Shown piece after piece: positions 34,555-46,300 of a stretch of DNA of 64,000 nt (its first letter is position 1; each line of letters begins with the position of its first letter). Location: contig NC_079485.1 in the NCBI RefSeq assembly GCF_026230105.1, forward strand, positions 12,780,872 through 12,844,871. The letters are read 5' to 3'. The position numbers and the translations under genes were made by a program. The stretch is from Diorhabda sublineata. Lineage: Eukaryota > Arthropoda > Insecta > Coleoptera > Chrysomelidae. The notes under the pieces are model-generated. The model saw only the letters and a program-made list of their open reading frames with translations. It had not been told where the DNA came from and did not search any database.

Positions 34555-35790
34555 AAAAAAGATAAAGTATGTCATATTTTATTAACTCTTAATAAAGCGT
34601 ATGACTCATTAATTACAATTATAGAAACAATGAACAGTATAATCACAATGGACTTTGTGAAATCCTGATTTCTAGATAAAGAACTGAAGCTTAAAATGAA
34701 ATAAGGTCAAATGGTATCTTTTAAAGCACAACCTTATAATTGCTGTACAAGTGGGAAATTTAGACATAAAATTGCAGTGTCATCAAAATCAATCTAGAGG
34801 ACAATTTAGAGGTCGAAGAAATACTTTAATAGGTTCTCGTACAAATAGTAGAGAAGGAGTACACTGAACATTCAATATTCAAAGTCAAGCAGTATCTCAT
34901 ACAAATCAGGCAGATAAAATTGCCTTTATTTTATTAAGTCTGTGTAATTCATCAAGGATGCGGAGCCGGAATATAAACTATGAGATTTCAAGACAAATAT
35001 AATCTTTTATTCAAGAGATGTTAGGTTCAATGAAGAACAAACAAATTATGACATTGAAATGATAAACGAAGATAATAATAAAAATGATATAATAATACAA
35101 ATTGGATAAGAAATAGAAGGGCGAGAAGACAAAATCGAGATTGAAGTTTGTGATGAAAATGAATCAAAAGACAGTAATGAAGAGGAGTTGGATAGTTTTA
35201 AAAACCTACAAAATACTACACCAACAATACATGAAATAACTCAAGGTAGAAAGATCAGACCAAATATCTAAATTAATATGAGACATACTGTCGAATATCT
35301 ACAGTATCACAGTATTCCAGTAGAGTACAATGGTGCGATAAAAATCAAAGAATGGAGAGAGGCTATCAAAAAGAATTAAATTCTCCCGAAAAACTTAGAC
35401 AGAATCAAATTTCATTTCATTTCAGTTGAAAAAGCAGCTAAAGATGGTACTAAAAAATCCAGAACTGTGACAAAAGGAAAAGATTGATTTAACCCAGTTT
35501 CTTCACCAATTGCCAGGATATCTACCACCATTAGGGTCAAGAGTCAAATTAAATATATTACAATAAAACAGAGTACTGTACAGACTCAAAAAGGCACCAT
35601 AAGTTTGGAACGATACGTAATGTTTTTACTGTAAAGAATAAGTTTGAACAGTCAAAATTTAATTGTTGTAATGACTGTAATGAAAAAGTATGGATTTTAT
35701 TATACGTAGATGATATGTTAGTGCTTGGAAAACATAATGAAGTGGAAGTAACGTTTTTAGAACAGTCTGTGTAGTCAAGAAAGTAACTAA
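34555..35790 (+). pseudogene. Ty1/copia retrotransposon remnant (gag and pol pieces)
   Basis: In order: 'KVCHILLTLNKAYDSLIT' and 'MDFVKS' (34560-34665), the copia gag UBN2 region. Then a zinc-knuckle remnant with CCTSGKFRHK (about 34740-34770) followed by 'SRGQFRGRRNTL'. Further on 'VEYNGAIKIKEWREAIKKN' (about 35315-35380), the region before the RT, then 'AKDGTKKSRTVTKGKD' and 'FNPVSSPIARISTTIR' (35430-35540). Finally 'WILLYVDDMLVLGKHNEVEV' (35692-35750), the catalytic YVDD box. Protease and integrase are not seen. Many stops and frameshifts. Confidence 0.88.
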
Positions 35791-35819
35791 TTCTTAATTT
35801 ATAGCTTTACTGCTCATAT

Positions 35820-36280
35820 AAATGACGATATACTTTCGTGATTAAAGGATGTCGAAATTTTCCATCTTTCATGAAAAATGGGCCTCTGAAATCTACCCGT
35901 ACATTGGGATAAATAAGAAACTGGTTGCCCAGGTAAATTGCACATTAAATAATTACCTGTTGCTTTGAAACATGTAATACAACAATGAAGGATTTTTTAC
36001 AAGTATTATGGGCAGACAGTGGCCAAAACGGTTCACGAACAGCAAATGACAGAATTGAACACCGCAATAAAATAATCTCTTATGTTCGTGTTCTAGAATT
36101 AAGTCAGTAAATATATGATGTCATGGTAAAATTATTTAATGCTTCTTTTCAAAAGTAAGCAATAGTTATTATACCACCTACACGTAAAATTTCATCATTT
36201 AAAAATGGACTTAATGATAAGAGTCTACTATGGAAGACAAATATTTCCTTTTTATGAAACAATTATATTCCACGGGAAAA
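35820..36280 (-). pseudogene. BEL/Pao integrase fragment
   Basis: Minus strand: 'LNDEILRVGGIITIAYF' (about 36210-36160), then 'LILEHEHKRLFHCGV' (about 36107-36063), the integrase zinc-binding region. After a frame change follow 'GNQFLIYPNVRVDFRGPF' and 'FMKDGKFRHPLITKVY' (about 35935-35835), matching the start of the BEL/Pao integrase core with its first catalytic aspartate in VDFRGPF. The rest of the core is absent. The gag remnant at 36660-36991 is on the same strand upstream and probably belongs to the same element. Confidence 0.8.
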
Positions 36281-36659
36281 CTATTTAGACAAATCTTACA
36301 AGAAAAACCAGTGCTTGATTTAACTCCGTTACTATGATAACTATTTCTCTCCTTTCATTATTTATTTGAAGATTATTCATAAACCTTAAAATATATACTA
36401 TTACTTTTGAGTAAGAGGAACATCTTTTATAGACTAGCGCTAGAGAGGTTTTAGGCAAAGTAACATTTCATTCCGAACATTGTCACAAGACTATGACTAG
36501 CTAACACTTAAATTTATGTTACGTGATTGCAATATTTTAAGCTAATCATTTGCAAGCTTTTATAGCATTTGGCACCTCTCTTTTACAAAGTTGTACATAT
36601 CCAACATATTTAGTAAATAATTATTGAATATATAATAATTGGGCTCAATGAATCTTTAT

Positions 36660-36991
36660 TATGAATTAAATATTGGCAATGTTATTGTTGGCAAGTCAAC
36701 AATGTTATTCTCATTCTTCGTCGAATTGGATTGTGGAGTATATGAACTTTAATAAAAATTATTTATTAATAGTTCTGCCTTTGCCGTTATTGCAAAAAAG
36801 TAATTTTCAAAATCTGATCTGTCATTATCGCCGACTTGTCCAGGTGTTAGAAGTTCTATTTTATCCCAAACTTCATCAAATTCATTCAAACACAAATGAT
36901 TTAAATTTAATCTGTTAATTAATTCTTTAATTACACCTATTTTAGATATCGAAGCTGTTTTTGCTTAGGACTATTTATTTCTTCAGCCATT
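36660..36991 (-). pseudogene. BEL/Pao gag N-terminal fragment
   Basis: The minus strand starts at an ATG (36991) with 'MAEEINSPKQKQLRYLK'. After a stop it continues 'CLNEFDEVWDKIELLTP', 'DRSDFENYFFAITAKAEL' and, after another stop, 'IVDLPTITLPIFNS'. The LPxIxLPxFxG motif is typical of BEL/Pao gag. Roughly 380 bp separate it from the integrase piece, so gag, protease and RT are mostly deleted. Confidence 0.78.
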
Positions 36992-39347
36992 ATGTTTAAC
37001 AATAAAAAAAACAGAAAGGAAATCAAATTAAAAATCAAAATATTAGTTCACGTAAATTGATTTCATGATATAATATATTTTTCATCTTTGCCTAGAGATA
37101 TGGCAGGCCAATTCTAGACAATTCTTTCACTGTACTATGTTTTGAAAGTCTACAGAATCTTAGTAATATTACCCTGTGAAATGTGATTTTCCGGATATTT
37201 TGAATTGAATAAAGTACAAACTTCACTTTGTATACCCATTTATACCCACATTCCAAAAAAAATAAGACTTTGCTAAGCTGTTTCTCTGACAATACAATTG
37301 TTTAATAAATGAACACTAAAAAATTTCAATACACGAACCAATAAACTAGACATTTAAATTCAATTTTCTGTACTAACAACTGGACCAAAATATATTCATT
37401 AAGAAAAAATAACTTAGAATAAAAAATGAAGTTCACTACTCAACAATAACTTGAATGAAACTTATTTTATGTATTAGATTGATTGAATCATCGATTCCAA
37501 CGAATCTTGATGGTAGGTTTTAGTTTTAAACATGGAAAATCAATACCACTAAGTGTTCTGACTACCCAAGGTCGCCTCTTTTTAATAAAATCACATACAG
37601 AATTAAAGATAACCAAGAATTCAGAATATTAGATTTTACCAACACCTGGAAACCTAGAAAGTAGAGATTGGAAGGTAGTTTCAACAGCTGCTACGTTAAA
37701 TCGCCCGTCGTTAGCACTAGAAACATATGTATTGCTTTCTCATTTCCCATTAACCACATAAGAAGAAAAAAAGATATGGTGAGATTCCATTTATCACAAG
37801 CATTTTAATGACCTTACACACGACATACCTTTAAATTTGAAAAAAATGTTGGCTAAGGTTACTGATTGGACAATTTTAATCCAAACTTTGTATTTAGTCT
37901 CAAAACTTACACATTTCGTCGTGTCCTATAACTGACAGATTTTAATGCTATATGCTGACTAAAAAATTGTAATCTGTATTTAGAAATTGAGTTTGAAAAG
38001 CTTTTTTGGTTTCTTGAAATTATATGGTGTGGTAGAAACTTTCAACTCCAGCACTCCATATTTCTTAATCAGGTAAAATTTTAGAGAAGCATCCTTTGGT
38101 TGGTGCTTGTTATCTGTACTATTCTTTATGGATCACGCTTAAAATAAACAGACAATTAAGATCTATTTTCTGAAGTCCATACCAGGAAATACTGAGTTTC
38201 CGAATTTTAGATGAATTTGATTAATTTTAGTCATAATAACTAAAAGTATAAAACACTTTTGAATGGTTCCTCTGAGTAGTTAAATTTTTGCTAATAGAAT
38301 CAAAGACTTGAGTCCTCAAAGAAAATAATATATTCCAATTAAAAATAGAATCTTATATACAATATTTTATATTTCTCTGTTTCTGTATAGCGTAAATTCT
38401 TTACAATTAGGTTCTTATTATTTGACATGACCAAAATGAAGCAAAAATCTCGAAAATAACAAAGTACTTGAATTTATACAGAACGAGTCACTCAGATGTA
38501 GTTTATAATTTAAAAAGCTAATAACAATATACATTATGAGTTCCCAAACTGGCTATTTCAAATCATAATGAGGTATAATGAAGGAGTGACACACTCTGTT
38601 ACCATTAATATATTTGGCGAAAATATGTACAAATAAAAAATCATGTGAGAATTACAAGTTATAGTATTACATAAGGTATTTTGCAATTAAATTAGATTTG
38701 ATGTTTAGACCAAAAAAAAAACCGAATCTATCTTGGGAAATTTTTTATATATATCTAATAACTATGCAAACAATAATAATTATGAACAGTCACACTACCA
38801 CATATAGCAGAGCAGATGTATGTACAGTAACTGGAACAAAGTAAGGAACTATTTATGTACTGCCATTTAAATGTCGTTAGGAAAGTAAATATCCAAAAAC
38901 AAGACTCCTTTTTGTATTAATTGTATATATTATAATCGATTAGATTAGTTTTATATAATTTTAAATCAAAATTGGTAATTATTCCTGAATACAATAATTT
39001 CTGTCTAATTTCTCAGTTAATTTGATTCATCGGCAGCAATTCCATGAAAATTCTTCTGTAAAGATAATTTTAAATCAGTAAACTTATTAAAAAAGTTGAG
39101 AATATACCCAATTTACCTGCTCATCTCACAAGTCACTTTTATTTGTAATATTAGTAGAATATACATATTTGTCATTTGTACATTTACTTTCATTTTGAAC
39201 ATGTTAACACAATAGTTACCAACACGATAAATAAAATGTATGAAAAACTTAACATCAATAAATTTAATACTGGTTTTTATATATTTTTAGCTATATTCAC
39301 TCATGATTAAGTACGATTGACTAAAAGTTTCACAGCATAAAAGACTA

Positions 39348-39413
39348 ACGCAAAATAGTCTACTACTGATATGATATTCAACGCAAAATAGTCTATTACT
39401 GATATGATGTTAA
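39348..39413. repeat. 33-bp tandem duplication
   Basis: Two adjacent units, each beginning ACGCAAAATAGTCTA and continuing with CTGATATGAT, with three or four mismatches between them. Confidence 0.85.
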
Positions 39414-39631
39414 ACTTCCTGATTTGTGCGCAAAAAATATGTAAAATGAACCAAAGAATAACTGCATTTTAAAAATACAAAAACATTCCAGAATATTACT
39501 GAAAAAAAGGAAGAGAGAGGGAATTTTTTTATGTTGTAGATTCTTTTTTTTTCTTTTAAAAAACCGATCTCGAGCAATACACTTTTCTTGCTATAAATCA
39601 CATAGCTACAACATTCTGTATCGTTTTTAAA

Positions 39632-39680
39632 ATAAGGATGTTTTGATAATGCTAATGCACATTATCAAAAACATCCTTAT
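39632..39680. repeat. 20-bp-arm hairpin
   Basis: Arms ATAAGGATGTTTTGATAATG (39632-39651) and its reverse complement (39660-39680, one extra A) with an 8-base loop, CTAATGCA. The stem is short for an animal microRNA precursor; it may be a relic of a foldback element. Confidence 0.7.
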
Positions 39681-41445
39681 GACTGTAATTTAAAATTTCC
39701 CAAATGGCATAAAAAATGTTTTAAGATCCATAATTCCTATCACATTTATCGGACAACGAATATATTAAGTACATAGAACTTTTTGCTAAATAAAAACACC
39801 ATTGGCCAAAATTCCTATCAATATATAAAAAAAATGAAATTTCAATATTGGTATTTAACTAATAAAGAATAAATAAAATTAAGGATGGAGATTGTTACAA
39901 AAACAAAAATATACAAAGAAACATCACAACTGAATAGGTTCTCCCTATATACTCTCATTTTAAATAAATAAATGCATTAAATCCTCATTTTAAAAATAAC
40001 ACGCACCTTCGCAGTTATATATTACCACTAAATTCACAAATTTACAATAATTAAAAAATTATGTCAATCCTATAAGACACGTACAATTAGTATAAAGGTA
40101 CGTACTACATAAAATGAAGATACATTCATTTTAGAATAAAAGACAAAATATAATAAACCTGTAAATATTTCCCATAATTTATAATTTTAAATGAAATTTT
40201 GACTTTCACAATGCTACCATAAAACTTATACACAAATACAGTATTATAAATATAATCACTATTTTATTCTCTATGTACTTTTCCTAATATTTCTGAAACT
40301 AGCCATATTCCCTCTGCCTCAAAATACTACAAGCCCCTTAGCACCTAACATAATTCTGGTTGAAACATAAAAGTAGAACACCAAATAAAGGTCACTTGGT
40401 TGAGCACTATGGATACATTCAAGAATTATGAAGTGTCATTTGATTCAGGTTCCTTAGTTGAAATACCATCGACAAATTTAATAATTGACCGAAGAATTGT
40501 GACAAACATTATAGTAAAATAACACAAGCTTCATTTTCTGCATAAGATACTATGAGACTATGAATACAACTCTACTGGTTGAGAGAAAAAATGCAGATCA
40601 AGAACAACCCCCTTGTTATGCATCATTTCATGATAGTGTGAAATAGGAAATGCCTTCTCCAAATGAAAATTCTCAAATTAATCATGTATCAATTTTTAGC
40701 TTGTTTGAAGTCTATCACAAATTATAATTTCAAATAAAATCATACCCTACTTCAGATAGTAAAAAACTGTAATTGTATATAGAAGGTAGTGGTAACAATG
40801 AGAACAGGAAGTTTCTTCAAATATTACACTTCAATATTATTAAAATTATCCTGAAAGCAAACTCTAATTATTTATTACCCAAATTATAAATAATAGACAA
40901 TTCAAATTTTGGCAACATGCTTCAAATTGTTTCAACTCTTAATTATTATGTATTCAGATCAGTTTTTCATACAAAATGATTGACACGACTAAAGTATAGA
41001 ACATATTGGCAAAATCTCACATGAAATTATGAAAATGTCATTTTTAATTTATCTTTTAGATCACTATGTAAATATATTTCCAACTTTTCAAGAGGAACTT
41101 TGAAACCTTTGAGCAATAAGCAATTAATTGTTTTTTCAGGACATTTTGCTCAAAAATTAAATTAATTTCTGTCTCTATCGATTTGATATTATTTCTATAG
41201 AAAAGAAAATCTGTAATGAAGTATGACTTGAATTAAGTGACCTCCAGTTATTTATTTATATTTTTTTAATTGGATAACGAATAAACTGCCATCAGAATTC
41301 TGTATTATAGGTACATACATTGCTCAGACTAATTGCTAATAAATGATAGCGCCCGGTTTATATTCTAACAGTTATAAACCTGTATTTTTTTATATGTATA
41401 TGTTAGTTTGCAAGTTTTTTCTTTTGTTATCTTTGATTAGCATTT

Positions 41446-41615
41446 GTTGGAGTTTGAATTACTTGAGCCGTGGGTGATATTCAAACTGAACAGACTATTA
41501 ACTACCACTACATCAATATCGACACGCGTTCTGATAACCAAGTTATCGTAAAGTAAATTGAAGACTCTGAAGATGTTAACTTTGTTATTATAATGCGCAT
41601 CAGACAGTGTAATTA
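41446..41615. mobile_element. palindromic hammerhead-like insertion, copy D (degenerate)
   Basis: It starts with GAATTACTTGAGCCGTGG and GTGATATTC, then ACTACCACTACATCAATATC, the inverted hammerhead arm (GACACGCGTT ... GATAACCAAGTTATCG, 41521-41549), and the sense arm (ACTCTGAAGATGTTAACTTT then GCGCATCAGACAGTGTAATT, 41564-41614). The stem-loop in the sense arm has decayed. No convincing target duplication. Confidence 0.75.
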
Positions 41616-41933
41616 TGAAATTTTTTTGGTTGATGTTTTGCGAATTCTAGTCGTTCAGGTTTTATTTCTTACCTGTTTCTCATAGCAAATAGTCGAAAAA
41701 AATACACTAGTCCTTCTAATAACTGAAACTAAGCATTTTTTAATACAAAAATGGATGGAACTTCTTCTACTATAAATTCATACTATTCTATTAGTGTGCA
41801 ATTAGTAGTGCTAGCGAATACTGGTACTGGAATGTGGTGTATTCTATGTGTCTACAAACAAAATATATTTTTAATAATTATAAATGTTATTGGAGCTGAA
41901 ATTTCATATTGAATTGTGTGAAAGTATCCAGTG

Positions 41934-41939
<6 letters not shown>

Positions 41940-42011
<72 letters not shown>
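41940..42011. repeat. TA microsatellite, about 36 units
   Basis: A perfect TA run that produces an artificial Tyr-Ile frame. Confidence 0.98.
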
Positions 42012-42014
<3 letters not shown>

Positions 42015-42841
42015 ACTTATTACATTAATGGTTTTGAAAGTCCTAAAATTATACTGTCAGGTTGTGATAAAAAGCGTTATTTAAACTTCGAGCCTTCAGC
42101 ATTAAAGATAAAGTTCCAGTAAGTAAAGTCAGAAAAGTTTCAAAGTAACTAAATAATTGGTCAATATTATTCATTATTTGACACACATAACAGACACCAT
42201 TTGAATTAAAAGTTTGTCATCATTGCAGTGTTTTACCTACAACTTGAAATTTGTTTATATCACATCAAATCAGTTCAACACCAAAAGCATCTACTCCATG
42301 TCTTTAGAAACTCCAGCATACCTTTTCTTTATACAAAAATAAAAATCTTGATGAATACACAAAAATTAGTAATAAATGGTAATAAGAAGAGTGACCAAAA
42401 ATCTTGAAAAATTTATTGAGATTCATTTAGAGCTGGAAAACTATCACATATACACATATGTGGAATTCACGTACATAAAGTAAAGGCACACTGAGTAGAG
42501 GAAATCTGCTAGGATTTATTTATACAAAAAATACATGGTTGAAAATGCTAAACATTCAAGAGTAGGTACTTTCTTTTGGGAGTATGAAAGATCAGAAGAC
42601 AGGTATTATAGACTGATATTCTCTTCTTCACACATGTAAAGTTACCAAACAATGGAGGAAAACTGTCGGTTGTACTGAATTGAAGTAAGTATAGAAAGTC
42701 AAAATGATTGTTTCATTGCAATATCCTAAATTATGTTATGATGAAATGTCTCATTTGTGTGTCATTCAAATTATATAAAAATACTAATTAGATTCTCTCA
42801 AAGGATTAGGGGAAGTCTTAGTGAACAGTCTAAATTATAAT

Positions 42842-43338
42842 CTAGTCCAATGTAGATGCTTCTTCGTCTGGAATATTATTTAAATCGTTTTCTTTGTCCA
42901 AAGCCCATCTGTAGTATGGAGGTCCAACGGTGGTACAATATTTTCTAGTTAAAGGTGTATCATTTTTCACATAGTACATGATATAAAAATTACACATCTC
43001 ATCGTTATTAGTAGGGCTAAAAAGTAAAAAATAAGATTACAATAATACATTCATTCATGAGCCTCAAAGCTGTTTTATAGTGGTTAACAAAAAATATATA
43101 TAATTTTCTTTCATTATACATAAATTGTTTTGAGGTTATTGTCACTTATTACACCATATTTGTCACAAGAACTAATGAGGTGTATTATAACATAATAAAT
43201 AAATAAACTTTAAACTTGATACTCAGCAATATGTATTGTAGAAACCTTGGGTTTCTACGATACCGATAACTAATTTTAAATCAGAAGAGACCTAAAATCA
43301 AGAAAATTTAGATGCATTAATATATCAAAAGGTCTAAG

Positions 43339-43399
<61 letters not shown>

Positions 43400-46300
43400 A
43401 ATTGTATTATATAGGTAATCAATTATATATTTATTTCATAGCTATGCCACCACCTTTGTAAGAGTTAATTAAAAATTGCAATTATTGGGTCAACAGGCAT
43501 GGGGGGTTTAGGCCAATGTTTTGTACTTAAAAGAATCGATTCTAATACGGAGCTTTGGTTAACATGTTTTAATAAATACACGTAGTGTTACATTCACAGA
43601 TTAGTTTTATTTTAACAAAATAGCTCGAATCCTTGTATCATACATAAACTTCTTCAATTTCTTATTTCTTAGACCTTTTGATATGTGTATGTTTCTAAAT
43701 CTTCTTGATTTTAGGTTTATTCTGTTTCAAAATTAGTTTTTTAAATAATTTTTAAAGATAGATAAAATTGACGTATCAACTTTTTCTTCAAGTCTTTATC
43801 AAAATATGATAACGACACTTAAAATTTGCGTATTTATATTGATCGCGAATATCAAAATAAGAATAAAATCAAACTAGAATTTTGTTTTAACAAGAAAAAT
43901 TAATTTTTCCTTAGTCCTTACATCTCAATCTCAGTACTTAATCAAATTATATGTAGTTTTATTAGAATTTCCAAAATAGAGCTATAAATTTCACTTAAAT
44001 TATTTATCATTTACAGCTTTTTAGTTCTTATAAATGTGAACCATTTCTAAAAATTCTATTTTTCCTATATTAGATTCTGTTACAAGAATTTTTGAATCTT
44101 TATAATTGAATTTATGTTTTTTTGATATTCCATGGTTCGTTAATGCAATTCTATTTTTTATGGTATTGATGACCTCAGTATTTAGAAAATAGACTAAGAG
44201 GTCATCATCAGATGGTTTGTACAAGGAAATGATAAGTTATATTCAGAAGAAGTTAAAGTTTTAAAGTTCTATCTGTTAATCCTAAAATGACGCTGTTTTT
44301 TGTGATTTAGGATGGCATGATTTATAATTTAGATATCTTCCAAACCATGTTGTTGATTTTAATTTGTGTCATTTCCAAAAAATTCATTTTGTTTTCAATT
44401 TCTAAAGTGAACTGAATACTTTGATGAATTTATTAAAGGCATCAAGAAATGTATACTGCATTTGATACTTGGAAGTACAGCTATATATGATAAAAAAATT
44501 AAGCTGCATTAATGAACCACGAAATATCAAAGAAAAATAAATTTAATTATAAAGATTCAAAAATGTATGTATGTAATACACGAAAAAGAGAATAAAAAAA
44601 GACCAAAAATTATATAACTCTATTTAGTAGATTTTGATACAACTATGAATAATTTTATTGATGATTGCTACATATTTTTGATATGTAAAAACTAAGAAAA
44701 AATAAATTCATGTTAAAACAGATTCCTATCATGATTTTATTTTTATTTTGATATTCATGATATATGGGATCTATCAATGATCTATTCTCAAAATGAATTT
44801 ACTGACAATTGATTTTACTAGTTTGAATTTCTGGAACCGTTGGTAATATTGATACTGAATACACTGTTTACACTACCACTGCACCAACACTATCTGACGC
44901 GCGTTTTCATAACTAAGTTATCGACGTCGTAGTGTAAACAGTATGTTCCGTAGGTGATTTTACTATTTTAAACACTTAAATTGAGCTATAGGTCATCAAA
45001 ACATGTGTTGGGTTCCAGCTCTTTAGCAAGAAAAGCTACATTCCAATCTGAAAAAGGTTTGTATTTTAGATGTCACTTCATCTGAAACCTTCAAATAACA
45101 ACAATAACAATACAATAAAGTCATTTAAATTTAAATGTTGCTAATTATAATCACAAATAAAAAGACTGGATTTTACTTAAACACAATGAATGCCTATTGA
45201 GGCACATAGTGTGAAGAATTGTGTGGAAGAAAATCATAATATATGCGTAACTTATGAGTTTTCTAATTAGATAACATGTAGAAGTTGAATTTCAACGTCT
45301 TGTGTAATTACAAGGTTAATTAAAAGTATGGAAATACGTAACTATAAATTAACCAGTGTTACCAAAAATTTAACAATAGTATTACATATACATACCCAAC
45401 TTGTGTATATCTGTTCCTATTTGAACTATCCATTGTACATCTAGCAGCCTAAAAAAAACTCTAATTGAAGCAGTTTTAATCGTTTTTTACTATTGTATAG
45501 TTTTCAAAAGAAAATATTTTGAGCTATATAATGAATAAATTTGAAATATCACACTTAAAATATTTTAGATATTAGTATAATCAAATTATCCAAGAATATT
45601 TTATAGTAAGAAGCAAATGGTTGAAAATATTATAGTTTCTCAGCAATATGACAACGATAAATACAATTTGTATCAACACTATTTAACAATACTACATGTA
45701 ACTTACATTTATTATTTCATTTTGTGACTTTTTGTAAACATCACTCACAACGACAAATTTTTGGAGTTATTTGTCCAGTTACCAGTTTTCACAAAGAACA
45801 TACCGAACAACCAACGTTATTCTTTAACTCTTCTTAAAAGCAAATAGAAATCATAAATTCTAGAGAGGGACGATCTAATCCCCCTCATAATGTGGCGATA
45901 TTAACCCTCTACTCCAACATGTTTATATAAAACCAATAAACAATAATATTTCCCAATTCCTAAACATGACTTACAATCCCAATTTCCTGTTATCTCTGAA
46001 AACACAGTATTTCATCTGGTTTTCAGAGATAACCCAATGAAAAAATCTTAATCTCTATGGCTTGAAAATACTACATTAAGTATGGATTATGCAAACCCAC
46101 ACAACCTATCAAATGGTTCGTCACAACATCCGCAAGAAAATATAATTATTTCCTGTTATCATACAAACACCAGTTTAGAAAACTTTTAATTATAAAAACC
46201 AAACTTGAAAATTGTTATTCTGAAGCCAAAAAAGGACTTACCAAACGATCTCCATATTTAATTGGGGTACTATCAAATATCGGGTAGAACATCTGAGGTG

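Larger units (their letters stand above)
36992..41445. other. AT-rich intergenic DNA, no gene recognised
   Basis: No exon structure or transposase motif was recognised in 4.4 kb. It contains the tandem duplication at 39348 and the hairpin at 39632, listed separately. Confidence 0.55.

Noticed and set aside
36673..36918. Plus-strand 81-codon frame
   Set aside because: It is the antisense shadow of the BEL/Pao gag remnant, which has recognisable motifs on the minus strand.
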